Positions 1 through 7,376 are shown, counted from the stretch's first letter. The stretch: DNA of 19,446 nt from Candidatus Hydrogenedentota bacterium (GCA_030123645.1 JASJYE010000007.1:1-19446); one strand, 5' to 3'. Made by a program: numbers and translations. The notes: generated by a model from the sequence alone, not told the origin.

Positions 1-266
1 TCTGCCGACTGTGTCTTTGCCCATTTCGACGAAGCCGTCTTCAACTGCTCAACCAAATCCGCAATCGTGACGGTACGGGAAATACGGATTGCGAGATGAA
101 CATGATCCTCCATACCGCCGACCCGATAACATTCGCAGCCCATATTTCGGGCGACGGTCGCAAGGTAAGCATACGCAGACGCGCTTATCTCGGTACTAAA
201 GAAAGGCTGTCGATCCTTCGTGCTGAAAATCAAATGAACAATAACGAGACTCAACGATTGAGGCAT
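1..266 (-). mobile_element. REP-associated tyrosine transposase (RAYT, IS200-like), 5' part only
   Basis: The first 88 codons of a Y1_Tnp/IS200-like single-strand transposase; the gene runs off the left edge of the window. RAYTs are HUH endonucleases thought to cut and move REP palindromes as single-stranded DNA. The start ATG is at 264-266 and the protein opens MPQSLSLVIVHLIFSTKDRQ, the typical RAYT opening (hydrophobic strand, then FSTK). The metal-binding HUH motif is visible as H55-V-H57 within GGMEDHVHLAI, followed by a helix rich in Leu and Lys (LVEQLKTASSKW). The catalytic Tyr lies beyond the window. A perfect short palindrome sits just upstream, as is usual for RAYT genes. It is a single gene in this region with no partner transposase. 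Identity is confident; whether the full gene is intact cannot be judged. Confidence 0.88.
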
Positions 267-278
267 GATTATGGAACA

Positions 279-289
279 GGCTTTCAGCC
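279..289. repeat. Short palindrome in front of the RAYT gene
   Basis: The sequence ggctttcagcc is a perfect inverted repeat, GGC on each side of a tttca core on the plus strand. It lies 13 bases upstream of the RAYT start. RAYT genes are commonly flanked by the palindromes they recognise, so this is a candidate substrate hairpin; that role is inference. Confidence 0.5.
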
Positions 290-311
290 CTTTTTCCTTC
301 TTGATTCTTGA

Positions 312-462
312 CCTGGGACTCTGCCCAAGGCTGGTATGAAACGCGCCGTTGGCGCTTATCCAGCGATACGGGTTAGGTCCCCGGGGGCTGACCGGAAATG
401 AGTGTAAAGCGTAGCAGCGGATTCCGGCGAAAATCAAGATAGAAGAGTAAGTTACGGCGCCT
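312..462. repeat. Gene-free RAYT flank with short hairpins
   Basis: No credible gene lies between the RAYT start and the DUF1572 stop. The stretch contains a clean hairpin at 343-355 (GCGCC, 3-base loop, GGCGC) and a G/C-rich block at 378-396. Its composition is like that of dispersed extragenic repeat families found beside RAYT genes. With only one copy in view I cannot define the repeat boundaries. Confidence 0.4.
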
Positions 463-999
463 TCAGTCCCTGGGTCTCGGCCGGTAACTGTCCGATTGGC
501 CGCGCGGAATCGACGCCGTCACCCACCTCTCCCCTAAGCGTTCCTTCGCGATCTGAACGATCTGACCAACGTGGTAGGAGGTGTGGAAGATCTGCAGGTT
601 GATCGCCTCGAGTAAGGAAAGTTCCTGCCCTCGAATGGTCACCGGCTTCAAGAGATCCTGCGACGAAAACGAATCCAGAGCATCAAGCAAGCAGCCCCAG
701 CCCTCTTCCCACTTCGCGAGCAGCGCCTCTCGCGTCGTCCTCCCCTCGGAGACGAATTCGCCATCGCGATTCCGGCCGGGCTTTTCGCCGTCGGCCGTAA
801 GGGCGTCCGTCCACCGCGAGAGCATATTGCCCCGCAGATGCTGAATGAGAATAGCTACGCTGTTGCACTCGTCATTCATCGACCAGTGCAGGTCCTCCTC
901 GCCCATCTGCTGGATCGCTTGCTCGCCAAGCTGTTTCATCGCGCGGTAGCGGGCGCGTGCGGATTCGAGATAGGTTTCGCCCAGTGCGGTGTCGTCCAT
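463..999 (-). CDS. DinB superfamily protein (DUF1572)
   Basis: A 178-residue cytoplasmic four-helix-bundle protein of the DinB/YfiT-like superfamily, best matching the DUF1572 branch. The DinB metal triad can be read directly: H54 in the ILIQHLRGN segment, and H139 and H143 in the HTSYHVGQI segment. The C-terminal IPRGQS motif is also typical of this branch. The family binds a divalent metal; some members are thiol-dependent S-transferases, but DUF1572 members have no established reaction. I chose the ATG at 999 because a GGGAG stretch lies 11 bases upstream of it. An in-frame ATG at 1017 would add six residues but has no Shine-Dalgarno-like sequence. The gene follows mgtE on the same strand by 50 bases, so the two could be co-transcribed, with no functional link evident. 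Family is confident, function unknown. Confidence 0.85.
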   Translation of the reverse strand: MDDTALGETYLESARARYRAMKQLGEQAIQQMGEEDLHWSMNDECNSVAILIQHLRGNMLSRWTDALTADGEKPGRNRDGEFVSEGRTTREALLAKWEEGWGCLLDALDSFSSQDLLKPVTIRGQELSLLEAINLQIFHTSYHVGQIVQIAKERLGERWVTASIPRGQSDSYRPRPRD

Positions 1000-1049
1000 A
1001 CTGCTCGCTTCTCCCATCTTGATATCTTAGCATGCCTACCGCGGGACGC

Positions 1050-2405
1050 TCAGGCAATCAACGCAGCGGCCAAGCTCAGGATAAGGAAAAATCCGCACAT
1101 ATCCACGACGGTGGTCAATATGGGCGCCGCGGCGACCGCCGGGTCAATGTGCAGACGCTTTAGTATGAGTGGGATTGCGCCCCCCAAGGCGACTGCGAGC
1201 ACCGTGTTGAGCGCCAGCGCCAGCCCAACGGCGAGCCCCAACCTCCAGTCGTCTTTCCACAGAAAAATGAACCCGCCAAGCAACAGTCCCAAGACGATCC
1301 CGTTGATCACGCCGACGATCACCTCCTGCTGCACAACCCGCAGGAAGTCGCGCGGACGAATCAGTCCAAGCGTCATTTCCCGGATCGATACCGCGACCGC
1401 CTGGTTGCCCGAGCAACCGCTTACGTTTACCAGGACAGGAATGAGCGCCGCGAGTGCGATCACTTTGTCAACGACGTCTTGAAACACGATGATCACTGAG
1501 GCGGCGACCAGACTGAGGACGAGATTGATCCCGAGCCACCGCAGGCGGGCGCCCGAGCGGCCGGCGATCGACGCGCTACGCAACTCGTCGCCCCCAATAA
1601 TGCCGCTGAAGCGCATGAAGGTCCGCTCGGTCAGTTCGGAATGCGCCTCTTCCACGTCGGCCCGCTGGAGCACCCCGACGATCTTGCCCTCAGGGGCGAT
1701 CACGGGCAGGCCTGAGAACTGATAGCGGTCGAAGGCCTGCTCCAGCTCTTCGAGCGGCGCGTCGACCAGCACGCTCACCGGATTGACGATCATCACTTCG
1801 CGGACAGGCTTGTCGTTCGGCGAGAGCACGAGGTCGCGCAGGCGCAACACGCCCACCAGCGCCCCGCTGTCGCTCGACACGTAGGCATATTGAACGCCGT
1901 AGTCGGAGTAGGCCTCCGCATTCGTCCGCAGGTCATCGAGCACCTCCCCGACAAGCAAGTCTTGAGGATAAACGACGAATTCCGTGACCATGAGACCCCC
2001 GGCGGTGTCGTGCGCGTGCCCGAGCAACTGCCGCGCCTCCTCCGCCTCCTCGGGATCCATACGTTGCAGGATCGCTTCCGCGTCCTCTTCGTCCATTTCC
2101 CCGAGAAGGTCCGCCCGCTCGTCGCTCTCCATCTCATCGACGATCACGGCCGCCTGTTCCGCCGACAGGTCCTCCATCAAGTCCGCCCCCTGGGCGTCCG
2201 AGAGCTCCTCGATCAGGTCCGCGGCGTCCTCGGGCTCCAACATGGTCAATAGGTCGGCCTGGTCCCCCTCGCTCAAGCGTGAGATGGCACGCGCCACCTC
2301 GAAGGGCGACAGCGTCTCAAGGAAGTCATGCAGGTCCCCGCTCGAGTTTTTTGCGACAAGGGCCTCCAACGTGTCCCAAGGTTCCATCTTCGCCCGATCC
2401 GGCAT
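1050..2405 (-). CDS. mgtE: Magnesium transporter MgtE
   Basis: A 451-residue inner-membrane Mg2+ channel/transporter of the MgtE family, at the usual length of about 450. Residues 1-130 form the acidic MgtE N domain with helical repeats (DLIEELSD, DLMEDLS). About 138-255 are two CBS domains, which in the family sense cytosolic Mg2+ and close the pore. About 290-451 are five membrane helices. The TTVVDMCG segment carries D435 at the position of the conserved pore aspartate. The pore signature reads VSGCSGNQA rather than the common GGNxGxQ form, a subfamily variation. I chose the ATG at 2405 because the protein then has family length and a GGAA lies 7-8 bases upstream. The reading frame stays open to 2678 but that extension is unlike MgtE. 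The gene is divergent from dxs. Confidence 0.95.
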   Translation of the reverse strand: MPDRAKMEPWDTLEALVAKNSSGDLHDFLETLSPFEVARAISRLSEGDQADLLTMLEPEDAADLIEELSDAQGADLMEDLSAEQAAVIVDEMESDERADLLGEMDEEDAEAILQRMDPEEAEEARQLLGHAHDTAGGLMVTEFVVYPQDLLVGEVLDDLRTNAEAYSDYGVQYAYVSSDSGALVGVLRLRDLVLSPNDKPVREVMIVNPVSVLVDAPLEELEQAFDRYQFSGLPVIAPEGKIVGVLQRADVEEAHSELTERTFMRFSGIIGGDELRSASIAGRSGARLRWLGINLVLSLVAASVIIVFQDVVDKVIALAALIPVLVNVSGCSGNQAVAVSIREMTLGLIRPRDFLRVVQQEVIVGVINGIVLGLLLGGFIFLWKDDWRLGLAVGLALALNTVLAVALGGAIPLILKRLHIDPAVAAAPILTTVVDMCGFFLILSLAAALIA

Positions 2406-2574
2406 AGCTGTTTCCACTTCAGGTGCGTTTAGATTCGTTACGAACACATCGCGCGAAGACGGCATTCGCCCGGCCGACTGCCATAGCGCACAGAATCGCC
2501 CAAACGGCGGGTGCTCAGCCTCGATGTTCTCCCCTTTGCGACAGCCCGTCCTCCCCGGTGCTCTGGGCCGCTCC

Positions 2575-2603
2575 CTTATACATGGATACTCACTTAGGTG
2601 CAA
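2575..2603 (-). promoter_or_regulatory. Candidate sigma70-type promoter for mgtE
   Basis: Read on the minus strand, TTGCAC (2598-2603) is followed after 17 bases by TATAAG (2575-2580, five of six matches to TATAAT). Transcription would begin near 2568 and give a leader of about 160 bases before the mgtE ATG. This also argues against translating the open frame upstream of 2568. Prediction by eye only. Confidence 0.4.
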
Positions 2604-2670
2604 CTGGCGGGGGCAATGGCGGCGGCTCGTGATCGCGGGGCCGCGACGCGGCGGCCTAGGCCCTATCTCC

Positions 2671-2700
2671 TTGTGCATCGGGCACTAAGTGGACTATACT
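2671..2700 (+). promoter_or_regulatory. Candidate sigma70-type promoter for dxs
   Basis: TTGTGC at 2671-2676 and TATACT at 2695-2700 are separated by 18 bases. Transcription would start near 2707, so the GTG at 2689 could not serve as the dxs start and the ATG at 2740 is favoured. The same TATACT hexamer appears in front of recQ and the Fe-S protein gene. Confidence 0.5.
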
Positions 2701-2739
2701 GGCGGCCTATGGGAGGGTAGGGGAAGGCGCATCTCAATC

Positions 2740-4686
2740 ATGCCACCAACTCCGGAAAACTACGATCACGCGGCCTTCGCGGAGCGTTATCCCCTGCTCG
2801 CGACCATCGACGGCCCTTCGGACCTCAAGACCCTCGAACTCGAGCAGCTCGAACAGCTCGCCGAGGAAATTCGCCAGACCATCATCGAAGTGGCGTCTAA
2901 AAACGGCGGCCACCTCGCCTCGCCCCTGGGCGCGGTCGAATTGGCCATCGCCTTGCACTATGTCTACGATTTTTCCCAGGACTTCCTCATCTGGGACGTG
3001 GGCCACCAGGCGCACGCCCATAAAATTCTCACCGGACGCCGCGACCGGATCCATACGCTGCGGCGCAAGACCGGCCTGAGCGGCTACCCGAGCCGCTCCG
3101 AGAGCCCCTACGACGTCTTCGGCACGGGCCACGCTTCCACCTCCATTTCCGCCGCCCTCGGCATGGCCGTTGCCGCCGCTTACAAAAAAGGCGATGAACG
3201 CCGGGCCGTGGCGGTCATCGGCGACGGCGCCATGACGGGCGGCATGGCCTTCGAGGGGCTCAGCAACGCCGGTCACCTCAAGAAGAACGTCCTCGTCATC
3301 CTCAACGACAACGAGATGTCGATCTCGCGCAACACGGGCGCGCTCGCGGCCTACCTCAGCCGCATGATCACCGGCGGCATGTACAACCGCGCCAAAGGCG
3401 ACATCAAGACCTTCATGGAACGCACCATGAGCAAGCACCTCTTCGAAAAGGCCCGCCGCGTCGAGCACCAGATCAAAGGCATGTTCATCCCGGGCGGATT
3501 CTTCGAAGAATTAGGCATCCGCTATTTCGGGCCAGTCGACGGCAACTCCCTGCCGACACTCATCGAGTGTTTCCAAAATCTCAAGGACATCCGAAAGCCC
3601 CTCCTCTTCCATTGCGTCACCACCAAAGGCAAGGGCTACCCCTACGCCGAAGAGGACCCGCTCAAGTATCACGGCGTCGGCCCCTATGACATTCAAACCG
3701 GCGAAAAGCCAGCGGCCGCCCACACGGCCGGCAAGGAGGCCGAGGCCGCTTCGTTTACAGAAGGTTTTGCGAGCGCCCTGATCGAAGCCGCGGAAAAGGA
3801 CGAGCGCATCATCGCGATTACCGCAGCGATGGCGACCGGGACCGGCCTGGACAAATTCGAGAAACGCTTCCCAGACCGCTTTTTTGACGTGGGCATCTGC
3901 GAACAGCACGCCGTGACCTTCGCGGCCGGGTTGGCGACCCAGGGCTTGCGCCCGGTCGCGGCCATCTATTCCACCTTCCTCCAACGCGGCTACGACCAGC
4001 TCATCCATGACGTCTGCCTGCAAAACCTGCCCGTCGTTTTCGCGATGGACCGAGGCGGTCTCGTCGGCGAAGACAGCCCTACGCAACAAGGGGTCTTCGA
4101 CCTCTCTTATCTCCGCGCAATTCCGAACCTCGTGATCATGGCGCCGCGGGACAACGTCGACCTCCGCCTGGGGCTGCACTGGGCCTTGAAGCAGGACGGC
4201 CCGGTTGCCCTGCGCTATGCCCGCGACAGGGCGCCGCTGATAGGGGCTTCAGAGGGACGAGACGTGACGCGCGGCGAAATCCTCCGCCAGGGCGACGACG
4301 CCTACTTCCTCGCTGTCGGGCCCGCCGTGCGATCGTGCCTCCTGGCCGCGGAAGGCCTCGAGGAACTCGGACTCTCCGTCGGCGTAGCCGATGCACGCTT
4401 CATCAAACCCCTCGACACCGACCTGCTCGATAGCATCGCGCACCTGCCGATGATCACCGTCGAGGAAAACACACTCGAAGGCGGCTTCGGCTCCGCCGTA
4501 CTCGAATATTTCGAGAGCCAAGACCGCTTACAAGACCTGCGCATCAAACGCGTCGGCGTTCCCGACCGCTTCCTCCCCCACGCCACACGCGCCGAGCAAC
4601 TCGAAGAGGTCGGCTTGGCGGTTCCGGGGCTTTTCGAAATCGTCCGGCAGCTCCTCGTCGACCGCTCCCCCCAACGCATCAAGTAA
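2740..4686 (+). CDS. dxs: 1-deoxy-D-xylulose-5-phosphate synthase
   Basis: A 648-residue thiamine-diphosphate enzyme that condenses pyruvate and glyceraldehyde 3-phosphate to DXP, the first step of the MEP isoprenoid pathway and a source of thiamine and pyridoxal precursors; cytoplasmic homodimer. Visible hallmarks are H89 in DVGHQAHAH, TGHAS near 130, the ThDP motif running from GDGAMTGG at 161 to NDN at 189-191, and the catalytic Glu E388 in CEQHAVTFAAG. The C-terminal transketolase domain includes LEGGFGSAV. I chose the ATG at 2740: purine-rich AGGGGAAGG lies about 12 bases upstream, and an in-frame GTG at 2689 overlaps the likely -10 box. The gene stands alone, divergent from mgtE, and is followed by a palindrome-rich spacer. 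Slightly longer than the E. coli enzyme (620 residues), but complete. Confidence 0.97.
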   Translation: MPPTPENYDHAAFAERYPLLATIDGPSDLKTLELEQLEQLAEEIRQTIIEVASKNGGHLASPLGAVELAIALHYVYDFSQDFLIWDVGHQAHAHKILTGRRDRIHTLRRKTGLSGYPSRSESPYDVFGTGHASTSISAALGMAVAAAYKKGDERRAVAVIGDGAMTGGMAFEGLSNAGHLKKNVLVILNDNEMSISRNTGALAAYLSRMITGGMYNRAKGDIKTFMERTMSKHLFEKARRVEHQIKGMFIPGGFFEELGIRYFGPVDGNSLPTLIECFQNLKDIRKPLLFHCVTTKGKGYPYAEEDPLKYHGVGPYDIQTGEKPAAAHTAGKEAEAASFTEGFASALIEAAEKDERIIAITAAMATGTGLDKFEKRFPDRFFDVGICEQHAVTFAAGLATQGLRPVAAIYSTFLQRGYDQLIHDVCLQNLPVVFAMDRGGLVGEDSPTQQGVFDLSYLRAIPNLVIMAPRDNVDLRLGLHWALKQDGPVALRYARDRAPLIGASEGRDVTRGEILRQGDDAYFLAVGPAVRSCLLAAEGLEELGLSVGVADARFIKPLDTDLLDSIAHLPMITVEENTLEGGFGSAVLEYFESQDRLQDLRIKRVGVPDRFLPHATRAEQLEEVGLAVPGLFEIVRQLLVDRSPQRIK

Positions 4687-4863
4687 CCGCATCCCTCCCC
4701 GCGACCCCTGGGTGCACGATGTCACGGCAAGCCCTGGGTGCCAATGCGAGACCGGACGTTCCGGCGCCAAACTCGTTTGGGGGTGCCTTCTGAACAACGA
4801 CCCTACACCCCCAAGCTCCGCTTGGCGGTGGCACCCGCTCTAGCGAGCGTCTCTAGTAAACGT

Positions 4864-4931
4864 AGGGTGGGGCTTGCCCCACCAATTCGCGCGGCGACCT
4901 CAGCATCAATTCCTGGGGCAAGCCCCACCCT
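4864..4931. repeat. REPIN-like element A: two inverted copies of an 18-base palindromic unit
   Basis: The 18 bases at 4864-4881 (agggtggggcttgcccca) recur as an exact reverse complement at 4914-4931. Each arm itself contains the small palindrome GGGGCTTGCCCC or its complement. Two inverted REP-like hairpins around a 32-base spacer is the REPIN layout. Confidence 0.7.
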
Positions 4932-4938
4932 ATAACTT

Positions 4939-5007
4939 GTAGGGGCGGGTCTCCGACCCGCCCAAGTTTTCAAGGTCAAACCGGGCGGGTTGAAAACCCG
5001 CCCCTAC
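4939..5007. repeat. REPIN-like element B: two inverted palindromic hairpins
   Basis: The outer arms gtaggggcgggt (4939-4950) and acccgcccctac (4996-5007) are perfect reverse complements. Inside lie two local hairpins: GGGCGGGT/ACCCGCCC at 4943-4963 with a 5-base loop, and GGGCGGGTT/AACCCGCCC at 4983-5003 with a 3-base loop. The architecture matches element A but the sequence differs, so two repeat families sit side by side. Confidence 0.72.
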
Positions 5008-5010
5008 GCA

Positions 5011-5035
5011 GCACGCCCTAACCATTTGGGCGTGC
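5011..5035 (-). terminator. Hairpin directly after the fructosamine kinase stop
   Basis: GCACGCCC at 5011-5018 pairs perfectly with GGGCGTGC at 5028-5035 around a 9-base loop. It abuts the TAG stop of the kinase gene (5036-5038). The position suits an RNA 3'-end hairpin, but no T-run follows on the minus strand, so it may be another member of the palindrome cluster rather than an intrinsic terminator. Confidence 0.4.
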
Positions 5036-5893
5036 CTAAAACCCGAACTTCTCAAGCGTGCTCTCCACGCTCCCCACGTAGCCCCCGCCGAAGAGCCGCA
5101 CGTGCACGAGCAGCGGATAGAGATTGTAAATGTCTCGCCGCTCTTCAAAAAAACCTGGGAGAATCGGCCGAAGTTCGTTGTAGCGATTGAAAAAGGCGGA
5201 CCCGAAGGTGCTGAACAACGTGATAAACGCCAGCTCGATCTCCGGATGCCCAAAATACACCGCCGGGTCAATAAAGCCGGTGATGTGATTGTCCTCCGCC
5301 AGCACGTTCGTCGTCCAGACATCCCCGTGCAGCAGAGACGGGTACTCGGGTTGCTCCAGACGCTCTTCCAATCCCGCGGCAAAGGCCTCGATTCTCCTCA
5401 GCAGCTTCTTGCCGATGCGCCTCGCACCGTGGGCCTCTCGCGCCATGTGCAGGAGCCGGTGCTCACAAAAAAACTCCGCCCACGAGTCCTCAAAGGTGTT
5501 GGGCTGATGAAGCGAGCCTATCAGCGTGTCCCGCTCCAAACCGAAGCGCTCCGCCCGTATGCCGTGCAACTCCGCGAGTAACTCTGCCGCGTGAATCTGG
5601 GCATTCGAGGAGAAATGGCTGCCCCCCGGCAGCATCTCCATAATCAGCAGCTCAGGCGCGGCATGAAACACCTTTGGAACAGGCAGCGTCGAGTGCGCAG
5701 CCAGATACTCGAGCATATACCCCTCGATGTCCAGCGTCGGCCCCTTGCTGCGGTCGAGTTTCACGACCACATCGCCAATTTCCGGCACGGCAGCGCGATA
5801 AACCTCGGCGACCGAGCCCCCGCTCAAGGGCCCGACCGACGTCGGCGGCTTGCCGAGCGCCTTCTCGATCTCGAAGTCAACCGCCCCTGGCAT
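5036..5893 (-). CDS. Fructosamine/ribulosamine 3-kinase family protein
   Basis: A 285-residue aminoglycoside-phosphotransferase-fold kinase matching the fructosamine-3-kinase (FN3K) family in length and motifs. Bacterial members phosphorylate O3 of ketoamines on glycated proteins, mostly ribulosamines and erythrulosamines, so that the sugar falls off. Visible features are GPLSGGSVAEVYR as nucleotide loop (21-33), VVVKLD with K45, the catalytic HGDVWTTN (H189, D191, N196) and GFIDPAVYFGHPEIE with D209 for metal binding. Annotators may extend the frame to 6067, but those 58 residues are Arg/Ser-rich antisense-like sequence lying inside the upstream phosphatase gene. The ATG at 5893 gives the family length. 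It overlaps the phosphatase gene by 17 bases, implying translational coupling and a joint role. Confidence 0.9.
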   Translation of the reverse strand: MPGAVDFEIEKALGKPPTSVGPLSGGSVAEVYRAAVPEIGDVVVKLDRSKGPTLDIEGYMLEYLAAHSTLPVPKVFHAAPELLIMEMLPGGSHFSSNAQIHAAELLAELHGIRAERFGLERDTLIGSLHQPNTFEDSWAEFFCEHRLLHMAREAHGARRIGKKLLRRIEAFAAGLEERLEQPEYPSLLHGDVWTTNVLAEDNHITGFIDPAVYFGHPEIELAFITLFSTFGSAFFNRYNELRPILPGFFEERRDIYNLYPLLVHVRLFGGGYVGSVESTLEKFGF

Positions 5894-6371
5894 GGTCCGG
5901 GTAATGCTCTCGTAGGATGGTATCCAGAAGGCCCTCCGAGACCTCAGTGACAAGCTCGAACACCTTCTCGAAGCCCATCGGCCCCCCGAAGTAAGGGTCG
6001 GGCACCTCCTTCCCCTTCCGCCTCGGCGCAAAATCGCAAAAGAGTTGGAGGCGGCCCTCAAACTCATCCGGCCGCGCCAGATTCAGTTGGTGCAGGTTCT
6101 CCCGGTCCATGGCCAGAATGTACTGAAAGCGGTCGAAATCGTCCGCGCGAAACTGACGCGCGCGCAAATGCCCAATCTCGATCCCATGTTCGAGCGCCGT
6201 CTCCTGCGCCCGCTCGTCCGGCGGCTCCCCCGTGTGCTCGGCAATCGTACCCGCGGAATCCGCCCCAATCAGATCCACCAGCCCCGCCTCGTTCACGAAA
6301 TGCGCGAACACGCCCTCAGCCGTCGGGCTGCGGCAGATGTTCCCCATGCAGACGAATAAAACCTTGACCAT
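5877..6371 (-). CDS. Low-molecular-weight protein-tyrosine-phosphatase family protein
   Basis: A 164-residue cytoplasmic LMW-PTP. The phosphate-binding loop CMGNICRS begins at residue 8, giving nucleophile C8 and R14, and the general acid is D125 in DPYFGG; all catalytic elements are present. The ATG at 6371 is preceded by GGGGA about 4 bases upstream. In several unrelated bacteria a LMW-PTP gene directly precedes an FN3K homologue, and such phosphatases were reported to dephosphorylate ribulosamine 5-phosphate and erythrulosamine 4-phosphate residues. The order and 17-base overlap here match that pattern, so I favour a role in protein deglycation over tyrosine signalling. An arsenate-reductase-like or exopolysaccharide (Wzb-like) role is less likely, since no ars or wz genes are near. 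Confidence 0.92.
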   Translation of the reverse strand: MVKVLFVCMGNICRSPTAEGVFAHFVNEAGLVDLIGADSAGTIAEHTGEPPDERAQETALEHGIEIGHLRARQFRADDFDRFQYILAMDRENLHQLNLARPDEFEGRLQLFCDFAPRRKGKEVPDPYFGGPMGFEKVFELVTEVSEGLLDTILREHYPDHARGG

Positions 6372-6402
6372 ATGTCCCCGCAGTCAACCTGAATCAAGAA
6401 GG

Positions 6403-6432
6403 ATTTTAGCCCTTAACCTCACGAGACAGCAA
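6403..6432 (-). promoter_or_regulatory. Candidate promoter of the phosphatase/kinase pair, overlapped by an inverted repeat
   Basis: On the minus strand TTGCTG (6427-6432) and TAAAAT (6403-6408) are 18 bases apart, about 32 bases before the phosphatase ATG. An interrupted inverted repeat spans 6417-6446 (CCTCAC...GTGAGG outside, AGAC...GTCT inside) and straddles the -35 box. It could be an operator, or a weak hairpin ending the metal operon transcript. By eye only. Confidence 0.3.
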
Positions 6433-6563
6433 GCGTCTGGGTGAGGCGGGACTTTCGGATTAGTACTCGGCGAAGAGCAACTCGTGCAGGCGCGAACAGA
6501 CAACGAAGAGCGAGTCAAGCCTGATCTCTTTGGAACAATACAAGAACGAATGCTACAGAAACG

Positions 6564-7376
6564 CTACAAAAGTGATCGCACACCCGCGCAGATGACCAGC
6601 GTAAACCCGAAGGCACAGACGATGGTTGCGCCTGTAGGCAGGTCCCAGTAGAAGGACGCCGCTATGCCCGCCGCACTTGTGAGAACTCCGGTTAGCCACC
6701 CCACTATCAGGCGTGTTCTAACCGTCTCCGCAAGAAAGACGCCACATACGGCAGGAGCGATGAGGAAGGCGAATACAAGAAGTACACCGACAATTTGGAC
6801 AGCGCTGGTAACGACCAGACCGAATGTCGCATAGAAGAAAAAGTCCCACCAGCGCACATGGAGCCCCCTGGCGAAAGCTTCGTTGGGGTCGTCGGATATC
6901 AGCAGCAACCGTGTACGAGCGAAGTAATGGGCGATAGATATCGCCGTGTACAAAATGAAGATGGTCACGATTTCAGGCCAATCTACAAACAGGAGGTGCC
7001 CGACGAGGATAGCTTTAAGTTCTTCGCCGCCTTCGGGCGCTCGACTCAACACCAGGATTGCCGCCGCGGCCGAGATGGCGTACACGATGCCGATAAGGGC
7101 TTCCTGGGGAACGACGGCTTTCCGCGATCGGGTCAGCGTGAAGACCACGGCGCCCAATAACGTAAAGCCCAGCGCACAGAGGTAGCCTTGGGTGGAATCA
7201 AGCCCAAATCCCCACAGGAACCCCAGGGTGGCGCCGAACGCGGATACCTGGGCCAGGGCCAGGTCCACGAAAATGACTCCCCGTCGAACCACGTGAAGGC
7301 CGAGGTAGGCATGGATGCCGACCAGAATCAGGCACGCCACGAAGGGCTTTAGCATAAGTTCAAGAAAGTCAATCAT
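6564..7376 (-). CDS. Metal ABC transporter permease (ZnuB/ABC-3 family)
   Basis: A 270-residue inner-membrane permease of the ABC-3 family that moves Zn2+, Mn2+ or Fe2+ delivered by a cluster-9 binding protein. Some seven to eight hydrophobic helices are visible. Family features include GVIFVDLALAQVSAFGATLG (about 33-52), PQEALIGIVYAISAA (about 90-104) and the C-terminal VGVLLVFAFLIAPA, the conserved helix before the ATPase-coupling region. The ATG at 7374-7376 lies within the end of the ZnuA-like gene, ATGATTGA, an 8-base overlap typical of translational coupling. The partner ATPase (ZnuC type) is not encoded anywhere in the operon. Metal specificity cannot be decided from sequence; zinc is the best guess. 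Confidence 0.92.
   Translation of the reverse strand: MIDFLELMLKPFVACLILVGIHAYLGLHVVRRGVIFVDLALAQVSAFGATLGFLWGFGLDSTQGYLCALGFTLLGAVVFTLTRSRKAVVPQEALIGIVYAISAAAAILVLSRAPEGGEELKAILVGHLLFVDWPEIVTIFILYTAISIAHYFARTRLLLISDDPNEAFARGLHVRWWDFFFYATFGLVVTSAVQIVGVLLVFAFLIAPAVCGVFLAETVRTRLIVGWLTGVLTSAAGIAASFYWDLPTGATIVCAFGFTLVICAGVRSLL

Larger units (their letters stand above)
4687..5035. repeat. Cluster of REP/REPIN-like palindromes (no gene)
   Basis: This gene-free 349-base spacer is packed with hairpins. Simple ones lie at 4752-4764 (CCGGA/TCCGG), 4767-4780 (CCAAAC/GTTTGG), 4811-4825 (CCAAGC/GCTTGG) and 4836-4849 (CGCTC/GAGCG). A direct repeat of CCCTGGGTGC occurs at 4706-4715 and 4732-4741. Two compound elements follow and are listed separately, then a hairpin at 5011-5035. 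Nothing in the stretch looks coding. The density and nested inverted structure resemble bacterial REP/BIME/REPIN clusters. The spacer separates the 3' ends of dxs and the fructosamine kinase gene, so some hairpins may also help end transcription, although none has a U-tract. Confidence 0.75.

Noticed and set aside
2406..2600. Resemblance of the mgtE upstream region to an M-box Mg2+ riboswitch
   Set aside because: The similar bases (GTGAG...TCC.TGTATAAGG) coincide with the presumed -10 region, and the conserved 3' half of the M-box could not be found.
2406..2678. 91-residue N-terminal extension of MgtE
   Set aside because: It is Arg/Pro-rich and unlike MgtE, contains the candidate promoter, and the ATG at 2405 gives family length with a ribosome-binding site.
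4738..4935. Short open frames in the palindrome cluster after dxs
   Set aside because: They consist of translated palindromic repeats, without start signals or family similarity.
4864..5035. Repeated palindromes as a CRISPR array
   Set aside because: The units differ from one another, are inverted rather than direct repeats, spacers are irregular, and no cas genes are near.
5894..6067. 58-residue N-terminal extension of the fructosamine kinase
   Set aside because: It lies wholly inside the phosphatase gene, is Arg/Ser-rich, and the ATG at 5893 gives the canonical FN3K start.
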